Of a stretch of 37,965 nucleotides of DNA, positions 8,026-16,183 are shown piece after piece. This stretch comes from Microbacteriaceae bacterium PS02068 (GTDB taxonomy: Bacteria > Actinomycetota > Actinomycetes > Actinomycetales > Microbacteriaceae): contig JASCPF010000029.1 in NCBI GenBank assembly GCA_029959325.1, forward strand, positions 1 through 37,965, read 5' to 3'. How positions within the stretch are numbered: position 1 is the first letter of the stretch; each line of letters begins with the position of its first letter. The notes beneath the pieces are model-generated. The model was not told the DNA's origin, searched no databases, and saw only the letters and a program-made list of their open reading frames with translations. A program made the position numbers and the translations under genes.

Positions 8026-8832
8026 TCAGCGCGCCGCGCGGCGCGCGCGCAGCGCCTTCAGGGCCATCTGCACGGCGATGAAGGTCAGGAACACGGCGAA
8101 CAGGATGCTCGCGATGGCAGGATCGAGCAGGGTCGCGATCCACGCGCCGAGCGCCGTCGTCGTGCATGCGGCGAGGCCGATGACGGCCGCTGCCACTAGA
8201 TCGACGTTGCCGCGCCGGATGTTGCCGACGGTGCCCGAGATCGCGGTCGGGATCATCATGAGCAGCGACGTGCCCTTGGCGACCAGGTCGCTCGTGCCGA
8301 AGGCGAACATCAGCGCCGGCACGACGATCACTCCGCCGCCGACGCCGAGCAGGCCCGCCATGGTGCCGGTGAACAGACCCAGCACGACAAGCCCGATGCC
8401 GCTCCACCACGTCAGCACGAGTTCGGCGTCGCGCGAGGGCACGACGATGAACAGCATGACGATCACGACGGCGAGGAAGCCGACGAAGCCCCACCGCACG
8501 GCGTTCTGCGACAGTCGCGCGAGCAGCCACGTGCCGATCTGCGCCCCGACCACCGCTCCGACCGCGAGGATCACGGCGGGGATCCACGCCACTGATCCGT
8601 GGATGGCGTACGAGACCACGCCGACGGCCGCGGTCGGCACGATCGCGGCGAGCGACGTGCCCGAGGCGAGCTTCTGGTCGAAGCCCAGCAGCAGCACGAG
8701 CATCGGCACGATGACGGTGCCGCCGCCCACGCCGAACAGCCCCGACAGCAGACCCGCGGCGAGGCCCACCGCGATGCACGAGATGACGAAACGGGCGTCG
8801 CGTCGGCGGCGCGTCGGCGGGGCGAGGCTCAC
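8026..8832 (-). CDS. TauE/SafE-family membrane permease
   Basis: A 268-residue integral membrane protein with the internal duplication of the TauE/SafE family: GLLSGLFGVGGGTVIVPML near residue 25 and GLLGVGGGVIVVPALMFAFG near residue 160. About eight hydrophobic helices are visible. Members export sulfite, sulfoacetate or other small organosulfur anions, often poorly defined. The GTG at 8832 overlaps the stop of the upstream ABC transporter gene (GTGA), so it is the third gene of an operon with the ABC pair. Whether it acts with the exporter is unknown. Substrate cannot be assigned. Confidence 0.85.
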   Translation of the reverse strand: MSLAPPTRRRRDARFVISCIAVGLAAGLLSGLFGVGGGTVIVPMLVLLLGFDQKLASGTSLAAIVPTAAVGVVSYAIHGSVAWIPAVILAVGAVVGAQIGTWLLARLSQNAVRWGFVGFLAVVIVMLFIVVPSRDAELVLTWWSGIGLVVLGLFTGTMAGLLGVGGGVIVVPALMFAFGTSDLVAKGTSLLMMIPTAISGTVGNIRRGNVDLVAAAVIGLAACTTTALGAWIATLLDPAIASILFAVFLTFIAVQMALKALRARRAAR

Positions 8833-10907
8833 GTGGTCACCTCCGCGTCATCGACGGAGCCGGCCGGCATGCCCGGGCTGCTCGACCCCGCACCCTCGTC
8901 GCTCGACGCCGCCTGCTCGAACTGCGCGCGGTACAGACGCCAGTAGGCGCCCTCGGCGGCGATGAGCTCTTCGTGCGAGCCCTTCTCGACGATGTCGCCG
9001 TGCTCCATCACGAGGATCAGGTCGGCATCGCGGATGGTCGACAGGCGGTGCGCGATCACGAACGAGGTGCGTCCCTCGCGCAACGCCGCCATCGCGTGCT
9101 GCAGCAGCAGCTCGGTGCGGGTGTCGACCGAGCTCGTCGCCTCATCGAGGATGAGGACGCTCGGGGATGCCACGAACGCACGCGCGATCGTGATGAGCTG
9201 CTTCTCGCCCGCCGACACGTTGGCCGCGTCCTCGTCGAGGACCGTGTCGTACCCGTCGGGCAGCGAGTGCACGAACCGGTCGACGCGGGTCGCGACGGCG
9301 GCCTCGGCGATCTGCTCGTCGGTGGCATCCTCATTGCCGTAGCGGATGTTCTCGCGGATCGTGCCGGCGAACAGCCACGGGTCCTGCAGCACCATTCCCG
9401 TGCGCGAGCGCACGTCATCGCGCGTGAGCCGTGCGATGTCCTGCCCGTCGAGCAGGATGCGCCCGCCGTCGAGCTCGTAGAAGCGCATCAGCAGGTTGAC
9501 GAGGGTAGTTTTGCCGGCGCCCGTGGGGCCGACGATCGCGACGGTCTGCCCGGGCTCGACACGGAACGACAGATCGCGGATGAGCGGCTTGTCGGGCGAG
9601 TAGCTGAACGCGACGTGCTCGAACTCGATGACGCCGCGCCCGTCGACGAGGGCGGGCGCGTCCGGGGCATCCGGCTGCTGCTCGTCTTCGTCGAGCAGCT
9701 CGAACACCCGCTCGGCCGACGCCGTGCCCGACTGGACGACCGCGGCCATGCCGCCGAGCTCGGACAGCGGCTGCGTGAACTGCTGCGAGTACTGGATGAA
9801 GGCCTGCACGTCGCCGAGGCGCAGCTGACCGGATGCCACCATCAGGCCGCCGAGCACGGCGATGCCGACGTAGCTGAGCGAGCCGATGAACATCATCGCC
9901 GGCATCATCAGGCCGGAGAGGAACTGCGCCTTGAAAGCCGCCTGGTAGAGCTCTTCGTTCTCTTCCTGGAACTTCTCGCGCGAGTCCTTCTCGCGGCCGT
10001 AGACGCGCACGAGCGCGTGGCCCGAGAACGACTCCTCGACGCGGGCGTTCAGCCGGCCGACCTTGCGCCACTGCGTGTTGAACGCCTTCTGCGACTTCGG
10101 GCCGATGACGCCGAACACGACCGCCATGAGCGGCAGCGCCACGAGCGCGACGATCGCGAGCTGCCACGAGATCGTGAACATCATCACGAGCACGCCGACG
10201 ACCGTCAGCAGATTCGTCACGGCGGTCGAGAGCGACTGCTGCATCGTCTGCGTGATGTTGTCGATGTCGTTCGTGACGCGCGAGATCAGCTCGCCGCGCT
10301 GCACCCTGTCGAAGTACGACAGCGGCAGGCGGTTGATCTTCGCCTCGACCTGCTCGCGCAGGCGCCACATCGTGCGGACCATGATCACATTGATCACGTA
10401 GCCCTGGATCCAGGTCAGCAGCGCCGACACGATGTAGATCGCCATCACCGCGACGAGCACCCACTTGAGCCGGTCGAAGTCGATGCCCGCACCGACCCGG
10501 AAGTCGTGCATCGCCGCGACCATGTTCGCGACGTCGGTCTGCCCCGCGGCCTTCAGCGCCTCGACGACCTGCGCCTGCGTCATCCCGGCGAACTGCGCGG
10601 GCAGCGACGTCGAGACGACGCCCTCGAAGATGATGTTCGTCGCCTCGCCGAGCACCTTGGGTGCGGCGACGGCGAGCACGACGCCGATCGCGCCGAGCAG
10701 GGACACGAGGGCGAAGACCCACTTGTACGGCCCGAGCAGGCCGATCATGCGGAAGAAGCTCTGCCGGAAGTTGGATGCCTTGCCGGGCGCGACCGAGTCC
10801 CAGTCACCCGAGGTCAGGCGCGCCTGCTCGGCGAGTTCGAGCTCGTAGCGCTCCTCTTCGGAGAGCTCGGCGGTCCCTGAGCCTGTCGAAGGGTTGGGCG
10901 CGCTCAT
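8829..10907 (-). CDS. ABC exporter half-transporter, subunit with canonical Walker B
   Basis: A 692-residue fusion of a six-helix exporter membrane domain (about residues 60-370) and an ATPase domain. Walker A is GPTGAGKTT (about 462), the signature is the unusual VSAGEKQ (about 566) in place of LSGGQ, Walker B is VLILDEATSSVD with the catalytic Glu, and the switch His is in IAHRLST. The neighbouring 575-residue subunit has the opposite pattern, which is the arrangement of heterodimeric exporters such as TM287/288. Substrate unknown; lipids or drugs are usual. Residues 6-12 (PSTGSGT) come from a dispersed repeat. The ATG at 10907 overlaps the upstream stop by four bases. Confidence 0.9.
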   Translation of the reverse strand: MSAPNPSTGSGTAELSEEERYELELAEQARLTSGDWDSVAPGKASNFRQSFFRMIGLLGPYKWVFALVSLLGAIGVVLAVAAPKVLGEATNIIFEGVVSTSLPAQFAGMTQAQVVEALKAAGQTDVANMVAAMHDFRVGAGIDFDRLKWVLVAVMAIYIVSALLTWIQGYVINVIMVRTMWRLREQVEAKINRLPLSYFDRVQRGELISRVTNDIDNITQTMQQSLSTAVTNLLTVVGVLVMMFTISWQLAIVALVALPLMAVVFGVIGPKSQKAFNTQWRKVGRLNARVEESFSGHALVRVYGREKDSREKFQEENEELYQAAFKAQFLSGLMMPAMMFIGSLSYVGIAVLGGLMVASGQLRLGDVQAFIQYSQQFTQPLSELGGMAAVVQSGTASAERVFELLDEDEQQPDAPDAPALVDGRGVIEFEHVAFSYSPDKPLIRDLSFRVEPGQTVAIVGPTGAGKTTLVNLLMRFYELDGGRILLDGQDIARLTRDDVRSRTGMVLQDPWLFAGTIRENIRYGNEDATDEQIAEAAVATRVDRFVHSLPDGYDTVLDEDAANVSAGEKQLITIARAFVASPSVLILDEATSSVDTRTELLLQHAMAALREGRTSFVIAHRLSTIRDADLILVMEHGDIVEKGSHEELIAAEGAYWRLYRAQFEQAASSDEGAGSSSPGMPAGSVDDAEVTT
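10872..10893. repeat. Dispersed 22-bp repeat, copy 2
   Basis: Contains CCCTGAGCCTGTCGAAGGG, one base different from 5654-5675. Again it lies a few codons inside a minus-strand gene, same orientation and frame (PSTGSGT). Confidence 0.7.
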
Positions 10908-12631
10908 GCGTCGACCCCCAGCTGCGACTCGACGATCTCGCGGTAGGTCTCGTTCGAGGCCAGCAGCTCGTCGTGCGTTCCCGACCCGACCAGGTGGCCG
11001 TCGTCGAGCACGAGGATGCGGTCGGCATCGGTGATCGTCGAGATGCGCTGCGCGACGACGATCTTCGTCACCTCCGGCAGCTCGCGCCAGAGCGCCTGTC
11101 TCAGCCGGGCATCGGTCGCGACGTCGAGCGCCGAGAACGAGTCGTCGAACACGAGGATGTCGGGGCGGTGCGTGATCGCCCGGGCAATCGAGAGCCGCTG
11201 GCGCTGACCGCCCGACACGTTCGTGCCGCCCTGCGCGATGCGCGCCCCAAGCCGACCTTCCATCTCTTCGACGAAGTCCTTGCCCTGGGCGATCTCGAGC
11301 GCACTCCAGAGGTCGTCGTCGGTGGCATCCTCACGCCCGAAGCGCAGATTGGATGCCACGGTGCCCGAGAACAGGAACGCCCTCTGCGGCACGTAGCCGA
11401 TGCCCTGCCACATGCGGTCGAGGTCGGCCTCGCGCACGTCGACGCCGCCGACGCGCACGGTGCCGCCGGTCACGTCGAACAGGCGCGGGATGAGCGAGAC
11501 CAGCGTCGTCTTGCCGGCGCCGGTCGACCCGACGATCGCGAGCGTCTCGCCCGCGTTCGCGCGGAACGAGATGCCCTGCAGCACGGGCGACTCGGCGCCG
11601 GGGTAGGTGAACGACACGTCGTCGAACTCGACGACACCGGGCGTCGGGAACTGGGCGACCGGGTTCTCGGGCCTGGTCAGCGCGTCGCTCGAGTCGAGCA
11701 CCTCGCCGATGCGATCGGCCGAGACCGCGGCACGCGGGATCATGATCGTCATGAAGGTCGCCATGAGTACGCCCATGAGGATCTGACCGACGTACTGCAT
11801 GAACGCGAACAGCGTGCCGATCTGCACGTCGCCGGCATCCACCTGCTTGCCGCCGAACCAGATGACGCCGACGACCGTGATGTTGAGGACCAGCATCGCG
11901 AGCGGGAACATGATCACGAAGAGCGACCCGACCTTGCGGCCGACGACCATGATGTCGGTGTTCGCGACGCGGAAGCGCGCCTCTTCGATGCGCTCGCGCA
12001 CGAAGGCGCGGACGACCCGAACCCCGGTGAGCTGCTCGCGCATCACGCGGTTCACGCCGTCGAGCTTCGTCTGGTACTGACGGAACAGCGGCACCATGCG
12101 GCTGATGATGAATCCGGCGATGATGAGCAGCACGGGCACGGCGACACCGATCAGCCAGCTGAGGCCGACGTCCTGCTGCAGCGCCATGATGATGCCGCCG
12201 ATCGCGAGCAGCGGCGCCGTGACGAGCATCGTGGCGCCCATCATCGCGAGCATCTGCACCTGCTGCACGTCGTTCGTGTTGCGGGTGATGAGAGTGCCGG
12301 CGCCGAACGCCGAGACCTCACGCTCGGAGAATCCGCTCACCTTCTCATAGACGTCGCGGCGGATGTCGCGCCCGGCGCTCATCGCGGCGCGCGCGGCGAA
12401 GTAGGTGGCGATGATCGAGGCGATGATCTGGGCGAGGGCGATCGCGAGCATGAACGCGCCGCGCGACCAGATGTAGGCGGTGTCGCCGGTCGAGACACCC
12501 TTGTCGATGATGTCGGCGTTCAGGCGCGGCAGGTACAGGGATGCCATTGCCGAGGCGAACTGGAAGACGAGCACGCCCAGCAACCACCACTTGTACGTCC
12601 ACAGATAGCGGACGAGGAGTTTTCCGAGCAT
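10904..12631 (-). CDS. ABC exporter half-transporter, subunit with degenerate catalytic residues
   Basis: A 575-residue exporter subunit, the first gene of the ABC-ABC-TauE operon. Six membrane helices precede the ATPase domain. Walker A is GSTGAGKTT (about 372) and the signature VSGGQRQ (about 476) is normal, but Walker B is ILVFDDSFSALD, with Asp where the catalytic Glu should be, and the switch residue is Gln in VVAQRIST instead of His. The partner has the weak signature. Together they predict one hydrolysing and one mostly structural ATP site, known from TM287/288-like heterodimers. The ATG at 12631 has GGAAG about a dozen bases upstream. A TACGAT on the minus strand in the region near 12665 may be the promoter. 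Cargo is not predictable. Confidence 0.9.
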   Translation of the reverse strand: MLGKLLVRYLWTYKWWLLGVLVFQFASAMASLYLPRLNADIIDKGVSTGDTAYIWSRGAFMLAIALAQIIASIIATYFAARAAMSAGRDIRRDVYEKVSGFSEREVSAFGAGTLITRNTNDVQQVQMLAMMGATMLVTAPLLAIGGIIMALQQDVGLSWLIGVAVPVLLIIAGFIISRMVPLFRQYQTKLDGVNRVMREQLTGVRVVRAFVRERIEEARFRVANTDIMVVGRKVGSLFVIMFPLAMLVLNITVVGVIWFGGKQVDAGDVQIGTLFAFMQYVGQILMGVLMATFMTIMIPRAAVSADRIGEVLDSSDALTRPENPVAQFPTPGVVEFDDVSFTYPGAESPVLQGISFRANAGETLAIVGSTGAGKTTLVSLIPRLFDVTGGTVRVGGVDVREADLDRMWQGIGYVPQRAFLFSGTVASNLRFGREDATDDDLWSALEIAQGKDFVEEMEGRLGARIAQGGTNVSGGQRQRLSIARAITHRPDILVFDDSFSALDVATDARLRQALWRELPEVTKIVVAQRISTITDADRILVLDDGHLVGSGTHDELLASNETYREIVESQLGVDA

Positions 12632-12701
12632 GCGAGGTCTTCCGTTGCAACGGGGTGGGGACGGTCAATCGTAGCGCCGCCTCCCGACACCGAGAGAGCG
12701 C

Positions 12702-12707
12702 TACCGT
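12702..12707 (+). promoter_or_regulatory. -10 element TACCGT for leaderless start at 12715
   Basis: TACCGT ends seven bases before the ATG at 12715, with no Shine-Dalgarno sequence between. Confidence 0.45.
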
Positions 12708-12714
12708 CGAGCAC

Positions 12715-14301
12715 ATGGATGCCAACACCACCCCCACCCACGACGTCGTGATCATCGGCGGCGGCCACAACGGCCTGACCGCGGCCACGTATCTTGCGAA
12801 AGCGGGCCGCTCTGTCCTCGTCCTCGAGCGTCTGGAATCCACCGGCGGCGCCGCGGTCAGCGCCCTCGCGTTCGACGGGCTCGATGCGCGCCTCTCGCGC
12901 TACGCCTACCTCGTGAGTCTCATGCCGCGGCAGATCCAAGAAGACCTCGGGCTCGACATCCGCCTCGCCCGGCGCCGCTACGCGTCGTACACCCCCGTTC
13001 CCGGCGACACCGAGGGCAAGGGCCTGCTCATCGACCGGACCGACGCGGCGGCCACGGATGCCTCGTTCGCCGACATCGGCGCCGCGGAAGACGCCGACCG
13101 CTTCCGCGACCTGTATGACGAGACCACGCGGATCGCGTCGGCGCTGTGGCCGACCGTGACCAGCCCGCTCCCGACCCGCAGCGAGGCACGCGCCGCCCTG
13201 GGCGACGACGCGCTGTGGGATGCCGTGTTCGAGCGCCCGATCGGCGAGTTCGTCGAGTCGCGCGTGGACGACGACCTGGTGCGGGGCGTCGTGCTCACCG
13301 ACGCCCTCATCGGGACGTTCGCGGGCGCCCATCAAGAAGACCTGCAGCAGAACAAGTGCTTCCTCTACCACGTGATCGGCGGCGGCACCGGCGACTGGGA
13401 TGTGCCGATCGGCGGCATGGGCACCGTGACGACGCAGCTCGCGGCGGCGGCTCGCGCCGCGGGCGCGGAGATCCGCACCGACGCCGAGGTCACCGCCATC
13501 GATCCCGACGGCACCGTCACGTTCCGCACGACGGACGGCGAGGACCACGTCGTCGGAGGTCATGTCCTCGCGAACGTCGCCCCGTACATCCTCGACCGCC
13601 TGCTCGATACGCCTCCGGCCGAGCGGGCCCCGAAGCCGCAGGGCGCGCAGATCAAGGTCAACCTGCTCCTGAAGCGGCTGCCCCAGCTGCGCGACGCGTC
13701 GATCGCCCCCGAGGCCGCGTTCGGCGGCACGTTCCACATCAACGAGCGCTACACGCAGCTGCAGACGGCGTTCGACGAAGCCGCAGCCGGAGGCATCCCG
13801 TCGACGCTGCCCTGCGAGATCTACTGCCACTCGCTGGCCGACCGCACGATCCTCGGCGATGAGCTGGCCGCCGCAGGCGCGCAGACCCTCACCGTCTTCG
13901 GCCTGCATGTGCCCGACGGCATCGTCGTGACCGCCGAGAACAACGACGCTCAGCGCGCTCGTCTGCAGGCCGCCGTGCTCGCGTCGCTGAACTCGGTGCT
14001 CGCCGAGCCGATCGAAGACCTGCTGATGACGGATGCCGAGGGAGGGCCCTGCATCGAGGCGAAGACGACGCTCGACATCGAGCAGGCGCTGAACATGCCG
14101 GGCGGCAACATCTTCCACGGGCCGCTGTCGTGGCCGTTCCTCGAAGACGATGCGCCGCGCGACACCCCCGCGCAGCGGTGGGGCGTCGCGACGGCGCACG
14201 AGCGCATCCTGCTCTGCGGGTCGGGCGCCGTGCGCGGCGGGGCCGTCAGCGGACTCGGCGGTCACAACGCGGCGATGGCGGTGCTCGAGGCCACGAGCTG
14301 A
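12715..14301 (+). CDS. FAD-dependent oxidoreductase, phytoene desaturase-like
   Basis: A 528-residue flavoprotein with an N-terminal Rossmann motif DVVIIGGGHNGLTAATYLAKAG followed by LERLESTGGAA, and a C-terminal FAD motif CGSGAVRGGAVSGLGGHNAA. This is the pattern of the phytoene dehydrogenase / PYROXD2-like amine oxidase superfamily, whose bacterial members outside carotenoid clusters mostly have unknown substrates. No carotenoid gene is nearby. It converges on the oleate hydratases, with 31 bases between stops. The ATG at 12715 is chosen because the Rossmann fold begins ten residues later and a -10 lies just before. It could act on a fatty or isoprenoid compound, but nothing in the sequence shows that. 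Confidence 0.82.
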   Translation: MDANTTPTHDVVIIGGGHNGLTAATYLAKAGRSVLVLERLESTGGAAVSALAFDGLDARLSRYAYLVSLMPRQIQEDLGLDIRLARRRYASYTPVPGDTEGKGLLIDRTDAAATDASFADIGAAEDADRFRDLYDETTRIASALWPTVTSPLPTRSEARAALGDDALWDAVFERPIGEFVESRVDDDLVRGVVLTDALIGTFAGAHQEDLQQNKCFLYHVIGGGTGDWDVPIGGMGTVTTQLAAAARAAGAEIRTDAEVTAIDPDGTVTFRTTDGEDHVVGGHVLANVAPYILDRLLDTPPAERAPKPQGAQIKVNLLLKRLPQLRDASIAPEAAFGGTFHINERYTQLQTAFDEAAAGGIPSTLPCEIYCHSLADRTILGDELAAAGAQTLTVFGLHVPDGIVVTAENNDAQRARLQAAVLASLNSVLAEPIEDLLMTDAEGGPCIEAKTTLDIEQALNMPGGNIFHGPLSWPFLEDDAPRDTPAQRWGVATAHERILLCGSGAVRGGAVSGLGGHNAAMAVLEATS

Positions 14302-14332
14302 TCGCCGCGCTGCGCCCGTCAGCGAAGGAGGC

Positions 14333-16141
14333 TCAGGCGATCGCGTCGTCCGTCCGCGGGCGCGCGGTCGTCTCGCCGTGCTCCGGAATCACGCCGAAGT
14401 CGGTCAGCAGCTGGCCCATCTGCGTGTTGTCGAGGCGGTCGTAGAGGCGCCCCTTCACGAAGTTCGGCCCCGGGATGTCGACGGTCTCGCCGTCGCGCAG
14501 CCGCGCCATGCCCTTCAGCAGATAGCGGATGTCGTAGGTCGAGTTGAAGACCTCGGGCACGCCGCGGTCGACGCCGAGCAGCTGGTACACCGCCTCCATG
14601 GCCGTCCGCACCGAGTACTCGGTCGTGAAGATCGTGTCGCGGGTCGTCTCGGCGAACTGACCGAGGAAGGCGAAGTTCGCGCTCCCCTCCGGCACGACCT
14701 GCGGCCGGTCGCCCGCCTTCCGCGGCATGAAGAACGACGTGATGTAGGGCATCATGACGGGCACGCATTTCGCGCCGGATGCCGCCAGCTCCGGAATCTG
14801 GTCGACCGGAACGCCCAGGTGGTACAGCCACTCCTGGGTGATCTCCTCGCCCGTGCAGTCCTGCATGGGCTTCTTCACGAAATCACCCGGGGTCTCGACG
14901 AACAGGCCGTAGACCCACACGACGATCTCGTTCGGCTTCTGCGCCTTGAAGTGCGGCTGCCGGTTGACCGTCCAGCTCATCAGCCACGACGAGTCCTTCG
15001 CCGTGACGATGCCGCCCGTGACGACCTTGCCGCTGAAAGGATCGCGCTGGGCGATCTTCTCGATGTAGGCGGGGATGCGCTCGTCGACCGTCGTGACGGT
15101 CGCCGACTCCCATTTGGTCTTGTCGATGTCGCTGCAGAACACCTCCGGCCTGCCGAAGTCGTCGCGCTTCTCCGCCAGCCTCTTCCACAGATCCCACGCG
15201 GGCGCCGGGCCCGTGTTCAGTGCGGCCGCCGTGTGCTGGTCGCCGTTGTCGGAGTTCTCGGTGAGCGATCCGATGATCGCGAGACACAGATCGTTCTCGG
15301 TCAGATCGACGCCGCCTGCGCCGTCGGCATCCTTCCAATCGATGCGCGTCGCGCGGAAGGTGGTGCCGTCGAACGCGAAGCCGATGTCGGTGACGGTCGT
15401 GCGGTAGCGGAAGGCGACCCCCTGCTCCTGCAGCCAGTTGTACATCGGGATCACGAGCGATTCGAACTGGTTGTATTTCGTGAACTTCAGCGCCGACAGA
15501 TCGGGCAGCCCGCCGATGTGGTGCATGAAACGGTGCAGATAGAGCTTCATCTCGAGCGCCGAGTGCCACTCTTCGAACGCGAACATCGTGCGCCAGTACA
15601 GCCAGAAGTTGCTCTTCAGGAAGTCTTCGCCGAAGACCTCGTCGATGCGCTTGTCCTCCATCTCCTCGCGCGTCGCGAGGATGACCTTCGTGATGTCCTT
15701 CTGCGCCTTCGCCGACAGGGTGAAGAGCTTGTTCGTATGGGCATCCTGCCCCTGCTTCTCGGTGACGCGGCAGAGCGATGAGTTGGGGTCGTCCTTGTTC
15801 AGCCAGTAGAACTCGTCGAGCACGCTCGCGCCCTCTATCTCGATCGAGGGGATCGAGCGGAAGAGGTCCCACAGGCATTCCATGTGGTCCTCCATCTCAC
15901 GACCGCCGCGGATGACGAACCCCTTCTCGGGATACTTGATGCCATCGAGCGCCCCGCCGGGCAGCATGAGCTCTTCGAGGATCGTGATCCGATCGCCCGC
16001 CATCTGCCCGTCGCGGATCAGGAAGACCGCTGCCGCCATGCCGGCGAGGCCGCCGCCGACGATCCACGCGGACTTGTCGTCCACGCCCTCGGGCTTGCGC
16101 GCTCGCGCGAACGCTTCGTAGTTTCCGTTGCTGTAGTACAT
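14333..16141 (-). CDS. Oleate hydratase, downstream paralogue
   Basis: A 602-residue member of the FAD-dependent oleate hydratase family (EC 4.2.1.53, also called myosin cross-reactive antigen), which adds water to the cis-9 double bond of oleate-type fatty acids to give 10-hydroxy acids. It starts with the usual YYSNGNYEAFARARKPEGV, has the FAD motif IVGGGLAGMAAAVFLI (27-42) and RGGREME with Glu82, the residue implicated in water activation in Staphylococcus OhyA. YNQFESL and FLGQFAETTRDTIFTTEYSVRTAM are also typical. GGAGGAG precedes the ATG at 16141. It lies 42 bases after a second, clearly different hydratase and is probably cotranscribed. Confidence 0.92.
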   Translation of the reverse strand: MYYSNGNYEAFARARKPEGVDDKSAWIVGGGLAGMAAAVFLIRDGQMAGDRITILEELMLPGGALDGIKYPEKGFVIRGGREMEDHMECLWDLFRSIPSIEIEGASVLDEFYWLNKDDPNSSLCRVTEKQGQDAHTNKLFTLSAKAQKDITKVILATREEMEDKRIDEVFGEDFLKSNFWLYWRTMFAFEEWHSALEMKLYLHRFMHHIGGLPDLSALKFTKYNQFESLVIPMYNWLQEQGVAFRYRTTVTDIGFAFDGTTFRATRIDWKDADGAGGVDLTENDLCLAIIGSLTENSDNGDQHTAAALNTGPAPAWDLWKRLAEKRDDFGRPEVFCSDIDKTKWESATVTTVDERIPAYIEKIAQRDPFSGKVVTGGIVTAKDSSWLMSWTVNRQPHFKAQKPNEIVVWVYGLFVETPGDFVKKPMQDCTGEEITQEWLYHLGVPVDQIPELAASGAKCVPVMMPYITSFFMPRKAGDRPQVVPEGSANFAFLGQFAETTRDTIFTTEYSVRTAMEAVYQLLGVDRGVPEVFNSTYDIRYLLKGMARLRDGETVDIPGPNFVKGRLYDRLDNTQMGQLLTDFGVIPEHGETTARPRTDDAIA

Positions 16142-16183
16142 GGACTCGCTCCTCCGGTTGCGATGCGTGTGCGATGCGGTGTG

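Noticed and set aside
7058..8965. Repetitive Pro/His-rich protein from the repeat array
   Set aside because: The frame crosses palindromic intergenic repeats and antisense coding DNA; codon use and composition are not protein-like, and 14-base and 84-base units do not all keep one frame.
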